Shown: positions 1 through 8,538 of the stretch, piece after piece
Layout of the letters: every line of letters starts with the position of its first letter
How positions within the stretch are numbered: position 1 is the stretch's first letter
Source of the DNA: Planctomycetota bacterium
Lineage (GTDB): Bacteria > Planctomycetota > PLA2
NCBI GenBank assembly: GCA_021776785.1
Contig: JAJFFF010000001.1
Coordinates: 29,403 to 93,402 of the forward strand
Direction: 5' to 3'
DNA: 64,000 bases
Made by a program: the position numbers and the translations under genes
The notes under the pieces: model-generated
Told to the model about the DNA's origin: nothing
The model's database searches: none
What the model saw: the letters and a program-made list of their open reading frames with translations, nothing else

Positions 1-100
1 TGGCGTCCGACTCGGCGGTTGCGGGGAGCGTCTTGTCCCCGTCCGCTGCGCCGCCGCACGCGGCAACCGCGAACACACACGCCCAAATCCAACGGTTCAT
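1..100 (-). CDS. Lipoprotein N-terminus (partial, runs off the window)
   Basis: On the minus strand an ATG at 100 opens a frame that stays open to the window edge (33 codons). It begins with a short basic n-region and a hydrophobic stretch ending in a lipobox of the form V-A-A-C-G, so the mature protein should start at that Cys and be lipid-anchored. The residues after it are low in complexity (GGAADGD). Function cannot be read from so little. It lies downstream of the DUF1570-type gene on the same strand, 115 bp away, with its own TACACT hexamer just upstream. Confidence 0.6.
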   Translation of the reverse strand, partial: MNRWIWACVFAVAACGGAADGDKTLPATAESDA

Positions 101-107
101 GCGTCCG

Positions 108-113
108 AGTGTA
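108..113 (-). promoter_or_regulatory. TANNNT hexamer (TACACT) before lipoprotein start
   Basis: TACACT on the minus strand, 7 nt before the ATG at 100. It fits the leaderless -10 pattern seen at many starts in this window. No convincing -35 was seen. Confidence 0.4.
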
Positions 114-215
114 CGCCTTGAGAGCTGAAGGTGCCGGACGCGTCGATTTTGGAAGGGCACTCACGAGTAGTGGAATCGCGAGGCGGCGACCCACCGACTT
201 CATTTTTGGACCGGA

Positions 216-1793
216 TTAGTTCTGCGCTTTGCAGAACTCCTCGACGCGCTTGCCCAGCGTTTCGGGCGACATGCCGAACGCGCGTTGGATGCTCATCTCT
301 TGGATTTTGCCCGTTTGGTAGTGAACCATGTAGTCGATGAGCTGTTTTTTGAAGCCGTTGCGGTAGAGGTAGTGGCATGTGGCGCCGGACTGGTCATAAA
401 ACATCCGCATCATCGACTGTGGGCGCGCGCCGATGGCCCAGCGGCGCACAAACTTAAACGACGGGTCCGTTCCCAGCTGACGCACGTTGGCGTTCGTCAC
501 CCCCTCAAACAGCTCGGACCACGGCACTTTCTTGGGCGATGAGACGACAACATCCATGGAGCTCACGTGCTTGGCGGTCAGGTTGTATGTCTGTCGTTCC
601 ACGTCGTAGTGTGCCTCCTGCATGAACACGGCGAACCCCTCGACGATCCAGTAGCCCGGCATGAGTGGATTGGACACACGCTCTTTGTCGGTGAAACGCG
701 GACACACGCGGTCGGTCCAGTGGTGCGTAAGCTCGTGGACAAACGTGCTGACAACTCGGCGTTCCGCGTCGCGGTTGTCGTGCCAGAAGAGCCGCGTCAG
801 GCCCTCGAACGGTGTGTAGTAGCCCGCGCTCACTTCCAGGCCAGGTGAGACGGGACGTTCCGTGCCGCTGGTGGTTACGTATTCTTCTTTGTTTTCGAAG
901 AGCATGATCTGAAGCACGCCGGAGCGACGCTGCCGTGTGACGGGAAACAGATCCGAGAGCGCTTTGCACACGACACGGCCGTAATCCAAGCAACGCCCGA
1001 CCGGGCGCGTGTGGCGAAGCGGCGTCACCAACAGCATGGGCCCCGACTGCACTGCGTAGACGTCTTTGCGCCACAAGGCGCGCGCGCGTTTGACTTCGTG
1101 TCGGTTGGTGGCGAGCTTGGCGCCGCGACTCTCGACGTCTAAGTGGAAATCCAACCATTGCAGCGGACCGCCGAGCGCGAACTTTTTTGGTGCGAGCTTG
1201 GTGACGGCATCCAGCGCGCCCTTGTGTTTGGGTTTCGACTGCAAAGCGACGCGGAGGATGTAGAGGGCATCGGCAAGCTTCGCCGTGCCGGCACGCGCGA
1301 CGAGAATGTCGGCGTACGTGTTCATGACCGCGTCGAACTTCTTGGCGACACCTCGCGCGGCGTCGACTTTAAGGAGCCCATTCGGCCATTTCGAAACGAG
1401 CTTGAGGAGCTTGCGCTGAAACGTGAGCGATTGCGCCGAGATCCACCCGTCCTCCTGGGCTTGATTGAAGATGCGTTGGGTAAGTGGCGCGTCGTGGGTC
1501 TTAAATGCGGCTGCCGCGAGCCGCGGCAGCGCCTTTAGGCGCGCGTGCCGCGCGAGTAACGCGTACGCGCGAATCCTCCAAGCGCGATCGGGAGCAAACA
1601 ACAGCGTGCCGTTGTCTTTTTCGATGAGGCAGTACTCGGACAGATCGACTTCGCGGTCGCCGTTGAGGACTTTCTTGCCCGAGACGACGAAGTCGCCGCG
1701 TTTGATTTTTCCTTCACGCGTGACGGCGGTACCCGCGTGCGTGGTCGCTGCGACGAGCACGAACACGAGGGCGAGTCGGATCGCCGCGCTCAT
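216..1793 (-). CDS. Secreted DUF1570-type putative metalloprotease
   Basis: A 525-residue protein with an N-terminal signal peptide (hydrophobic core LALVFVLVAA, cleavage near residue 20). Around residue 352 it has H-E-L-T-H-H, an HExxH zinc-protease motif, followed about 45 residues later by W-I-V-E-G-F, a plausible third ligand Glu as in gluzincins. The arrangement is typical of DUF1570 proteins, which are abundant in Planctomycetes; substrates are unknown. The ATG overlaps the stop of the upstream propeller gene by 4 bp (ATGA), so the two are co-transcribed and probably translationally coupled. The role in the cell envelope is inferred; peptidase activity is not shown. Confidence 0.75.
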   Translation of the reverse strand: MSAAIRLALVFVLVAATTHAGTAVTREGKIKRGDFVVSGKKVLNGDREVDLSEYCLIEKDNGTLLFAPDRAWRIRAYALLARHARLKALPRLAAAAFKTHDAPLTQRIFNQAQEDGWISAQSLTFQRKLLKLVSKWPNGLLKVDAARGVAKKFDAVMNTYADILVARAGTAKLADALYILRVALQSKPKHKGALDAVTKLAPKKFALGGPLQWLDFHLDVESRGAKLATNRHEVKRARALWRKDVYAVQSGPMLLVTPLRHTRPVGRCLDYGRVVCKALSDLFPVTRQRRSGVLQIMLFENKEEYVTTSGTERPVSPGLEVSAGYYTPFEGLTRLFWHDNRDAERRVVSTFVHELTHHWTDRVCPRFTDKERVSNPLMPGYWIVEGFAVFMQEAHYDVERQTYNLTAKHVSSMDVVVSSPKKVPWSELFEGVTNANVRQLGTDPSFKFVRRWAIGARPQSMMRMFYDQSGATCHYLYRNGFKKQLIDYMVHYQTGKIQEMSIQRAFGMSPETLGKRVEEFCKAQN

Positions 1794-3067
1794 TGTGCCG
1801 CTCCCTGAAACGCTTTGATGGTGAATACGCCGTCCACGATTAAGACGAGATTGTCCGTGGGTACAGGTCGGTAGACGACGCTTTTGACGGGTAGCCGCCA
1901 GAGGATTTCTAGTGACTCCAGATCTGCTGCCCAGCTTCCGAAGTACCCGATGTCACCAAGGAGCGTTGGCGCAACGGTGTGGCGAAACAGATCGGGTTGT
2001 ATTTTGACGTCGGTGAGTGCGTAAATCTTGCGGTCACGCATAAACGACCACGCGCGGTTTGGCGGCCGATCCTCCAAGATCAACGTGCCGCGGCGGTGGT
2101 AGACCGGTGCGACGGGAACCTCCGGTAACAGGCCCACCTTGCCTTTGAGCTCGACAGCGTTGCCTTTCCAGGTCAGTTCCTGCATTGACCAGTACGCGTT
2201 GCCCTTTGTGGTTTGTAGGGGCGAAGACGACCTGAGGTAGAGCGAGTCGCGTGTCACGGTGAGTTGAATTGGGCGTGGACGCCAGTTCCCTCCCTTTCCG
2301 AGGTACCCCATGATCTGATGAAACTTCAGCTCACCGTTGGAGCGGTGATACGCCGTCACGGACACGCTTCTGTTGTTGCCGCGCGCCTGAAACACGTAGT
2401 CGCCAGCGACAACAGGTGCGCCCATCGTTCTGTGGAACACGTCTCTCCCTGCTCCCGTTGACCAAAGCGGAAAGCTGGAGCCGGGACGAAACGCGAAGAT
2501 CTCCTCGCTGCCACGAGCGGGAACGTACACGAGCCCGTCTTCGCCGATCGGCATCGTCGGCGTGGACCCATCGACATGCCGCTTCGACACGCGCCACGCC
2601 CGCGACATTTTGCTCCCGCGCAGCCGGTACCCGACAAGTTCTCGGTCGACCGATTCCAGCACGACGATTCCGGCCATCACAATGAGGCGTGAACGAATCC
2701 TTATTTTTTTGTCTGTGAAGGTTGTCGCGGCGCGGCGCTTACCGCTTCGAACATCGAACGCGATGAGCGAAGTAAGCCCCTTGGGGTTTTTCGTTAAGAA
2801 GTAGCCGACGCCGTCCCAAAGAACCGGCGGACAAACGATCGCGCCGTCTTTGGGCGAGAGCGACAACGTCCACGCGAGCTCGATATCGCCGACGATGGGG
2901 CGGGCCGCGGAGAGGCCGCCGCCGGAAGCCGGGCCACGTGGATTCGGCCAACGCGTGGGCGCCGCCAAAGTCCCATCCAATACCGCAGGAGGCTCGGCGA
3001 GCCCAACCGTTGCGAGAAGTCCGAGTACGAGTCCACTTGCCGCACGCCATTGCCCCAGCCATTGCAT
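1790..3067 (-). CDS. Secreted PQQ-like beta-propeller protein
   Basis: A 425-residue protein with a signal peptide (GLVLGLLATVGLA, cleavage near residue 24). The body has repeated blade-like segments such as LIAFDVRSGK, VYVPARGSEEIFAF and VTAYHRSNGELKF, the signature of quinoprotein/PQQ propellers of the BamB-like type. No lipobox and no obvious catalytic residues are visible, so it is more likely a scaffold or binding protein than a dehydrogenase. It is the first gene of a two-gene operon with the DUF1570-type protein. A TACGAT hexamer 6 nt before the ATG supports this start. Confidence 0.7.
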   Translation of the reverse strand: MQWLGQWRAASGLVLGLLATVGLAEPPAVLDGTLAAPTRWPNPRGPASGGGLSAARPIVGDIELAWTLSLSPKDGAIVCPPVLWDGVGYFLTKNPKGLTSLIAFDVRSGKRRAATTFTDKKIRIRSRLIVMAGIVVLESVDRELVGYRLRGSKMSRAWRVSKRHVDGSTPTMPIGEDGLVYVPARGSEEIFAFRPGSSFPLWSTGAGRDVFHRTMGAPVVAGDYVFQARGNNRSVSVTAYHRSNGELKFHQIMGYLGKGGNWRPRPIQLTVTRDSLYLRSSSPLQTTKGNAYWSMQELTWKGNAVELKGKVGLLPEVPVAPVYHRRGTLILEDRPPNRAWSFMRDRKIYALTDVKIQPDLFRHTVAPTLLGDIGYFGSWAADLESLEILWRLPVKSVVYRPVPTDNLVLIVDGVFTIKAFQGAAQ

Positions 3068-3073
3068 CGGTGC

Positions 3074-3079
3074 ATCGTA
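3074..3079 (-). promoter_or_regulatory. TANNNT hexamer (TACGAT) before propeller gene
   Basis: TACGAT on the minus strand, exactly 6 nt before the ATG at 3067; candidate -10 of a leaderless mRNA. It shares the 191 bp divergent gap with the promoter of the plus-strand gene at 3259. The gap also has a T10 run near 3157-3166. Confidence 0.45.
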
Positions 3080-3246
3080 CCGAATTCGCCGCGCCAGACA
3101 GCCCGCTGTCTAGCCGCGCAGCGCCCGCACGTTGTCGCTACTCGCCGCCCCGCCGTTTTTTTTTTGGAACACGATCATTCGGTCAACGATGCCCACGGAC
3201 CTGCGCGTCATGTGGATCGCCCCAACGGGCGAACCCGCTGCCGCGC

Positions 3247-3252
3247 TACAAT
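3247..3252 (+). promoter_or_regulatory. TANNNT hexamer (TACAAT) before membrane-anchored protein
   Basis: TACAAT, 6 nt before the ATG at 3259. It is close to the canonical -10 and would put transcription start at or next to the start codon. Confidence 0.5.
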
Positions 3253-3258
3253 GGCGCT

Positions 3259-3777
3259 ATGAAACAGACGTTGCTGGTGGCGGTTGCGTCCGCTGCGATC
3301 GGTGCGGCCACCGCCGTGCTCTTAATCGAAAAGCCGGTTTCGGTGGGCCGCGCGTCGGCTCGCGCGCAAACCTTGGACACGCAAGCCCTTGAGGCAGCGT
3401 TCCGCCGCGCCCTCGCATCGGTACGCATTGAAATGCGCGGTGAAACGACATCGTCCACGCGGGAGCCCACGCAAGAGACCACGTCGGCCGACAAGGACAG
3501 TCCGCCGGCCGATGGCGCTCGCGATGCAGATGACGCCGCGTTGCTCTCGCCACCCCGACTCACCGTGCTCGGGTCGCTGCGGCCGTTTACTAACGACGAC
3601 ACCCTGCGGCGTACGTGGATGTTTCGCACAGAGCGCGACGTGCTGAAGTGGTTGGGCACGCCGCACCAAGTGCATGGTGGGCAGGGAACAGAGTTCTGGC
3701 AGTACGATCTTGTCAACCCGCCGGGCAAAGTGTCTTTGCGATTTCACCGCGGACGATTGATCAGCTTGACGCGTTGA
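3259..3777 (+). CDS. Membrane-anchored protein of unknown function
   Basis: A 172-residue protein starting MKQTLLVAVASAAIGAATAV, a signal anchor. A Thr/Ser/Asp/Glu-rich linker (about 60-100) leads to a small C-terminal domain containing RTERDVLKWLGTPHQVHG and FWQYDL. That part resembles the fold signature of SmpA/BamE-type small lipid-binding domains (a GxP turn followed by W-x-Y), but no family can be assigned. A longer open frame reaches back to 2938, but the signal anchor and the TACAAT hexamer choose this ATG. It converges on the LRR gene, and the two stop codons share a hairpin. Confidence 0.6.
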   Translation: MKQTLLVAVASAAIGAATAVLLIEKPVSVGRASARAQTLDTQALEAAFRRALASVRIEMRGETTSSTREPTQETTSADKDSPPADGARDADDAALLSPPRLTVLGSLRPFTNDDTLRRTWMFRTERDVLKWLGTPHQVHGGQGTEFWQYDLVNPPGKVSLRFHRGRLISLTR

Positions 3778-3802
3778 GGTTGACGTTCGAGTCAACGCGT
3801 CA
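3767..3802. terminator. Hairpin spanning both stop codons of convergent genes
   Basis: A perfect 11-bp inverted repeat (TGACGCGTTGA at 3767-3777, TCAACGCGTCA at 3792-3802) with a 14-nt loop. Each arm contains the stop codon of one convergent gene and both proteins end in Thr-Arg. It has no T tract, so it may work as a bidirectional pause or decay barrier rather than a canonical terminator. Confidence 0.5.
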
Positions 3803-4727
3803 CGATCTCGCACCGCGGATGTGTTTGGCGAAAGCGATCGACTGCTTCGCGCGTGACCTTGGTGCGCCGGATCTCGAGACGTCGCAGCCCCGGTAGGAGC
3901 GCGCCGATCCGTTCCAAGCCGTGGTCGGTGAGCGGCGTGCGGTCCACTTCGAGATGCACCAGCGCCGTCATGCCCGCAAGGCGCTCGACGTCCGCGTCGG
4001 TAAACGCCAAGCCGTTGAGCCGGAGTGTCGTTAGGAGCCGCTGATTTGGTAGGCGCGAAATCGTGTCTATCGTCACGCTTGTTTCGGTGAGGTCGAGTTC
4101 TCGGAGCGAGGGAAAACGATGTAGGAGTGCGACGCCTTCGTCGGTGACTCCCGGGCCACGCAAACGCAATCCGCGCAGCGTACTGAGGTCAGGGAGCGCA
4201 CGGATCCATGCGTCGTCGAGTCCACCCCGTCGAAAGTCGATGGACTCCAACGCCGGGAGTTCCGTCAAATGTCGCAGGCTTTTAGGGTCGATGTCTGCGT
4301 CCTTGAGGCTTAGTGATTTCAGCTCGCGTATCTGGTTGTCGTCGAGCTTTCGAAACTCCGAGGGGGACACGCGCTTGATCCAGCGCACGACGCTGAGCTC
4401 GCGGTTACTCGGCGCGGCACTCGGCGCCTTGCCGGCACGGGCGTCCTGGTCGTTGTCCGTTGCGGCGACGTCGGCCTTCTCATCTTTGGTGATCTCCGCA
4501 ACTTCGTGCGCCCGCTCGCGCTTCGTCACTTCGAGGCGACCATGGAGCCGTTCGATCTCGCGCGTCAGCCGCTTGTTTTCGTTTACAAGACTCGCGAACT
4601 CAGAACCGGGTTTGGGTTCGCGCTCGGCGCGTTGCGGGCGGGACTCGGCGCGGGCGTTGACGACCACCAAAGTGAGGACGGCACCGACAGTCGCTCCGCA
4701 AAGTCCCCAAAAGGTCTTTCCGTTCAC
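3792..4727 (-). CDS. Membrane-anchored leucine-rich-repeat protein
   Basis: A 311-residue protein starting at a GTG. The N-terminus is a membrane segment (FWGLCGATVGAVLTLVVV), followed by a charged, probably coiled-coil stretch (residues 45-75, ENKRLTREIERLHGRLEVTK). The second half (about 125-310) carries leucine-rich repeats of the L-xx-L-xx-L-x-L type, for example SLRELDLTETSV and GLRRLEIRRTKV, as in RNI/LRR ligand-binding solenoids. A scaffold or protein-interaction role on the outer face of the membrane is inferred. A TAGAAT hexamer 6 nt before the GTG supports the start. Confidence 0.7.
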   Translation of the reverse strand: MNGKTFWGLCGATVGAVLTLVVVNARAESRPQRAEREPKPGSEFASLVNENKRLTREIERLHGRLEVTKRERAHEVAEITKDEKADVAATDNDQDARAGKAPSAAPSNRELSVVRWIKRVSPSEFRKLDDNQIRELKSLSLKDADIDPKSLRHLTELPALESIDFRRGGLDDAWIRALPDLSTLRGLRLRGPGVTDEGVALLHRFPSLRELDLTETSVTIDTISRLPNQRLLTTLRLNGLAFTDADVERLAGMTALVHLEVDRTPLTDHGLERIGALLPGLRRLEIRRTKVTREAVDRFRQTHPRCEIVTR

Positions 4728-4733
4728 ACTCGG

Positions 4734-4739
4734 ATTCTA
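4734..4739 (-). promoter_or_regulatory. TANNNT hexamer (TAGAAT) before LRR gene
   Basis: TAGAAT on the minus strand, 6 nt before the GTG start at 4727; fits the leaderless pattern. Confidence 0.45.
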
Positions 4740-4775
4740 CTCGCTCGGGTGTGTCGTCGTCGGGTCGTGTGGCGG

Positions 4776-5366
4776 TTACCGCGTCCGAGAGGCGAGCAAC
4801 AATGCTGGCGCCATCGCAGCGTCGATCGTGTCTGCTGTTTCGCCTTCGGTGCCGATGCGTAGTTGGAATTCGCGGACGCATTTTGTTGTCGCGCGAAACA
4901 CGCGCGTCGCACGGGCGACGTTGCCGCCCATGAATTGATCGAGCGGAATCCACCAGCGGCCGTCCTTGCGTTCGAGTCGGGTGACGCTTGCGCCTTCTAT
5001 GCGTGCGTGCGCTAGGTGGCCCGTGACCTCAAGCTTCATCTTGTTGAGGTCGAAACTTCCCGGCGTTACGAGGCGCAACTGCGCGTCGGCCGCGTCCTGA
5101 AACTCAGTCCAGCCTTTGGCGCCGTACTGTTTGACCATCGCGTCGCGAAACGCATCGCCCGCTCGAAGAAACTCGACCATCGCCGCTAACGCTTCGAATT
5201 CTTCGGAGCTGCCGTGGACGATGGACTCCAGTGCGGCGAGGTCTCCCTTGGCAAACGCAGCCGTGAACCACTCCATGGCTGCGCGGGGCGTCGCCGCGCC
5301 GACTTGCGAACGCGAGCACGCGCCCCAAAACATGACGAGAGCGAGTAGGGGGATAGCGCAACGCAC
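4776..5366 (-). CDS. Lipoprotein with NTF2-like domain
   Basis: A 196-residue lipoprotein. A hydrophobic signal (PLLALVMFW) ends in the lipobox F-W-G-A-C-S. The mature part begins with ATPRAAMEWFTAAFAKGDLAAL, a helix followed by a repeat unit typical of DUF4878/NTF2-like proteins that form small cone-shaped binding domains. The GTG at 5366 is preferred over the GTG at 5372 because a TACACT hexamer lies 7 nt upstream of it and only 1 nt upstream of the other. Function unknown. Confidence 0.6.
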   Translation of the reverse strand: MRCAIPLLALVMFWGACSRSQVGAATPRAAMEWFTAAFAKGDLAALESIVHGSSEEFEALAAMVEFLRAGDAFRDAMVKQYGAKGWTEFQDAADAQLRLVTPGSFDLNKMKLEVTGHLAHARIEGASVTRLERKDGRWWIPLDQFMGGNVARATRVFRATTKCVREFQLRIGTEGETADTIDAAMAPALLLASRTR

Positions 5367-5373
5367 GTGCACC

Positions 5374-5379
5374 AGTGTA
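5374..5379 (-). promoter_or_regulatory. TANNNT hexamer (TACACT) before NTF2-like lipoprotein
   Basis: TACACT on the minus strand, 7 nt before the GTG at 5366. It lies just downstream of the stop of the HEAT-repeat gene at 5389, so this lipoprotein may have its own promoter. Confidence 0.4.
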
Positions 5380-5388
5380 GCCGTTTGA

Positions 5389-7053
5389 CTAGATGTCGTT
5401 GAGCGCGCTGTCGAGGAGGTCGCGAATGCCCTTGGGGCCGTTCATGCGCAATTCGTGAACGACATCGCGGGCGGACGGGGCGCGCATCCGGCGCAGCGAA
5501 CGAAGGCACAGCTTCTGGAGCGGGCTCGGGCGCCAGCGTCCAAATCGGAAACCGCGCGGCACGCAGAAGTCTGCGATCACCGACGCCACTTCGCCGTCGC
5601 CCATGCGCGACAACATCTCGAATAAGTCTTCCGCCTCTTCGTACGACCGCTCTTCCAAGTCACCGTTCGCGAAAAGATCGCGCATGACTTTTGCCACCAT
5701 CGGCGCGTCCTGCTTGCGCAGCGCTCCGACGGCGATGCGGCGCACCGGCTCGGCCGTGTCCTTGAGCGCATCGAGGATGACGCGGCGCAGCGCGGGCTCC
5801 GGGCTGCGCGCGATCGCTTGCAGCAGTTGCGCGCGCTTTTCTTCGGAGTGATGTTGCAGCGTTCCGACGAGCGCCACCAGCGCCTCGGGGGATCCAATCC
5901 CAAGCAAACTCGGCGCAATGCGCGCGCGCGCATTCTCACCGCTGCGTAGGTACAACGGCACGAGCACCTTCACCGCGTCGTCGCCGTAGCTCCGCATCGC
6001 GCGCGCCACAATCGTGGGATAGCGGGTCTCGACCAACCAGTCGCCGATCGTGGCCGCGCCGCTGGGCCCGATTTGAATCAGGAACTCGTAGAGACGGCGC
6101 TCGTCGATGGTCTCGCGGCGATCGATCGCGTTGAGGAAGCCCCAAAGCTGCGGCGGTTCGCGGAAACACTCCCGCGTCAACTCGCCCAGTCGCGATTCGA
6201 GTTGTCGTTCCGAGTCCATCATCACCTGCGCGCGCCCCAAGATCTCGGCGGCGGCGTCGAGGTTGCCCGATCCCGTGATCGTACGGATCAGCGATTGGAC
6301 CGCGCGCGCTAAGACCTCAAAGTTTTCGCCTGGTGTCGCGTGCCGCGACATGTTGTGCACCACGCGCATGGCGTGCAACGCCGTGGAGCGGTACGTATCC
6401 GCGGAGAGCTCAACACGCAGTTGCGCGGACTCGGTGTCGGTGAGCTCGAAACGATCTTCGTCGTCTTCCCCGGGAACTCCGTGCGCGACCATCTGACCGA
6501 GCTCGGTTCGCTCGTCGTCGTAGTCGTTGCCCACTTGCGGATCGCTGTCGTCGCCCAGTCCTTCGACTTGTTGCGCGAACTCCTGCGGGGAATCGGGATC
6601 CTCCCAGTCCTCGCCGTCGTCTGTGTCGAGAAGCACCTGCACGTGCGTGAGGTCCGCTTCCCACAGCGCGGCCGCGTAGTCGATGTTGGCGTCGTGTTCG
6701 ACCGCGAGCACTTCGACCAACCGTCGCGTCTCGTTCGGATCGAGGCCGCGGTTTAAGACAAACCCCACGACACCGTCGTCGTAAAGCGCGGTGGGAATGA
6801 TCTGGTTGCTGGTCGTCGCGCTGTATACGACCTCGTCTTCTAACAGCACTTTGCGTTCGCAAAACGTGAGATGCACGGGGCCGCCCGCCGTCGCGGCATC
6901 CCACCGTTCGCGCAGTGTGATCTGCATCTCGGAGAGCGCTGGATGGGACGCTTCGTAGAGACGGAAGCTCCGCACGACGCGTATGAGTTCGCGTACGAGG
7001 TCCTTGGCCGCGCTTAATTCGACCTGCGAATAGATTCCGAGACGTTCCGACAT
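5389..7053 (-). CDS. HEAT-repeat protein
   Basis: A 554-residue cytoplasmic protein without a signal peptide. The N-terminus (ELSAAKDLVRELIRVVRSFRLYEASHPAL) resembles proteins in which a small N-terminal module precedes HEAT repeats. A very acidic stretch lies near residues 155-205 (DTDDGEDWED, DDSDPQ). From about 330 it carries helical HEAT-like pairs, for example APSLLGIGSPEALVALVGTL and ALRRVILDALKDTAEPVRRIAVGAL. HEAT solenoids bind protein partners; no enzyme motif is visible. It lies 119 bp downstream of the glutaryl-CoA dehydrogenase gene on the same strand. Confidence 0.65.
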   Translation of the reverse strand: MSERLGIYSQVELSAAKDLVRELIRVVRSFRLYEASHPALSEMQITLRERWDAATAGGPVHLTFCERKVLLEDEVVYSATTSNQIIPTALYDDGVVGFVLNRGLDPNETRRLVEVLAVEHDANIDYAAALWEADLTHVQVLLDTDDGEDWEDPDSPQEFAQQVEGLGDDSDPQVGNDYDDERTELGQMVAHGVPGEDDEDRFELTDTESAQLRVELSADTYRSTALHAMRVVHNMSRHATPGENFEVLARAVQSLIRTITGSGNLDAAAEILGRAQVMMDSERQLESRLGELTRECFREPPQLWGFLNAIDRRETIDERRLYEFLIQIGPSGAATIGDWLVETRYPTIVARAMRSYGDDAVKVLVPLYLRSGENARARIAPSLLGIGSPEALVALVGTLQHHSEEKRAQLLQAIARSPEPALRRVILDALKDTAEPVRRIAVGALRKQDAPMVAKVMRDLFANGDLEERSYEEAEDLFEMLSRMGDGEVASVIADFCVPRGFRFGRWRPSPLQKLCLRSLRRMRAPSARDVVHELRMNGPKGIRDLLDSALNDI

Positions 7054-7172
7054 GACGGTGCAGTGTCCTATCGGCTTGAAACGGCCCGGAGTTCAGTGCG
7101 CCTAAGCTTCTGCCTCACAAAAACTTAGGGCGGGAATTTGGGGCAACGGCGGGGGGCGCGCGAGATGGGGTC

Positions 7173-8336
7173 TTAGCGGAAGCCGTCCAGCCCGGTGATC
7201 GCGTGCCCCAAAATCAGCGTGTGGATGTCGTGGGTGCCTTCGTACGTCTTCACCGACTCGAGGTTGCACATGTGGCGCATCACTTGGTACTCGGACGTGA
7301 TGCCGTTGGCGCCGAGCATGTCGCGACAACGGCGCGCGATTTCTAGTGCGTGGAAGCACGCGTTGCGCTTCGCCATCGAGACTTGTTGGGGTGTGGCGCG
7401 TCCCTCTTCCTTCATGCGACCCAGACGCAGGTTCATGAGCTGCATCTTGGTGATCTCGGTGAGCGTCTCCGCGAGCTTCGCCTGCTGCAGTTGGAACTGT
7501 GCGATCGGTTTGCCGAACTGCCTGCGCGTGAGCCCGTACTGGAGCGCTTCGTCAAAACAAGCCATCGCGGCGCCCGCCACGCCCCACGCGATGCCGGAAC
7601 GCGCTTGACTCAAACAATTGAGCGGTCCTTTGAGCCCGTCCACGCCGGGCAACAAGTTGCCTTCCGGAACTTCGGCGTCCTGCATGATGAGCTCGGACGT
7701 GTCGGATGCGCGCAGCGAGTACTTGTTCTTCATCTGCTGCGCGGAGAACCCGGGCGTTCCCTTCTCGACGAGGAACCCGCGCACGCGTCCTTCGAGTTTG
7801 GCCCAAACGACCGCGACGTGCGCCATCGATGCGTTCGTGATCCACATCTTCGTGCCGTTCAGGATGTACTTGTCGCCCTTTTTGACGGCCTTGGTTTCCA
7901 TCCCGCCCGGATCGGAGCCGTGATCGGGTTCGGTGAGCCCGAAGCAGCCGATCGCTTCACCGCTATTCATGCGCGGCAACCAGTGCTGCTTTTGCTCCTC
8001 GCTCCCGAACGCCCGGATCGGCCACATGGCGAGCGAGCCTTGAACCGATGCGAACGAGCGCAGGCCGCTGTCGCCGCGTTCGAGCTCTTGCAGGATCAAG
8101 CCGTACGCGACGGCGCCCAATCCCGCGCATCCGTAGCCTTCGATGCCGGCGCCTAAGAGGCCGAGTTCCGCCATCTCGGGAATCAGCTCGTCGGGAAACG
8201 TCCCGGCCATGTAGTGATCCGCGATGATCGGGACCACGCGTTCGCTGACCCAGCTGCGGACCGCGTCGCGGATCATGCGCTCGTCTTCGGTTAACAAGCT
8301 ATCGATATCGAAAAAGTCGGGGGCTTCGTACGCCAT
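7173..8336 (-). CDS. gcdH: Glutaryl-CoA dehydrogenase (acyl-CoA dehydrogenase family)
   Basis: A 387-residue flavoprotein. FAD and substrate-binding signatures are clear: SFASVQGSLAMWPI, GCFGLTEPDHGSDPGG, KMWITNA, and a C-terminal TYEGTHDIHTLILGHAITGL. The Glu in YEGT is the expected catalytic base, and these segments match glutaryl-CoA dehydrogenase rather than short-chain acyl-CoA dehydrogenases. It would oxidise and decarboxylate glutaryl-CoA to crotonyl-CoA in lysine and tryptophan breakdown. The ATG at 8336 (MAYEAPDFFD) is preferred over an upstream extension to 8444, which lacks conservation; a TACCGT hexamer 6 nt upstream agrees. No other catabolic genes are adjacent. Confidence 0.85.
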   Translation of the reverse strand: MAYEAPDFFDIDSLLTEDERMIRDAVRSWVSERVVPIIADHYMAGTFPDELIPEMAELGLLGAGIEGYGCAGLGAVAYGLILQELERGDSGLRSFASVQGSLAMWPIRAFGSEEQKQHWLPRMNSGEAIGCFGLTEPDHGSDPGGMETKAVKKGDKYILNGTKMWITNASMAHVAVVWAKLEGRVRGFLVEKGTPGFSAQQMKNKYSLRASDTSELIMQDAEVPEGNLLPGVDGLKGPLNCLSQARSGIAWGVAGAAMACFDEALQYGLTRRQFGKPIAQFQLQQAKLAETLTEITKMQLMNLRLGRMKEEGRATPQQVSMAKRNACFHALEIARRCRDMLGANGITSEYQVMRHMCNLESVKTYEGTHDIHTLILGHAITGLDGFR

Positions 8337-8342
8337 GGTCGA

Positions 8343-8348
8343 ACGGTA
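8343..8348 (-). promoter_or_regulatory. TANNNT hexamer (TACCGT) before gcdH
   Basis: TACCGT on the minus strand, 6 nt before the ATG at 8336. It lies in the 202 bp divergent region shared with sppA, which also contains TATAAG at 8468-8473, a possible -10 for a leadered sppA transcript. Confidence 0.4.
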
Positions 8349-8538
8349 CCAATGCGGGCTCAGTCCGTCACGCCATGACGCGGATCGGGGGGCATGCGAT
8401 GTCCGGAAATCGCCTCGTTTCGCCGTCGTGTATGGATTCCGCACAATCTGGCGCCCGGAGAAAGTGCTATAAGTGGCGTGTTCAGCAGGAGATACAGCGG
8501 TCGCACTTGCGGCACGTTATTCGTAATAGGGGCCAACG

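Noticed and set aside
7100..7132. Terminator between gcdH and the HEAT-repeat gene
   Set aside because: A weak CCTAAG/CTTAGG inverted repeat is present but the stem is short, the loop long and there is no T tract.
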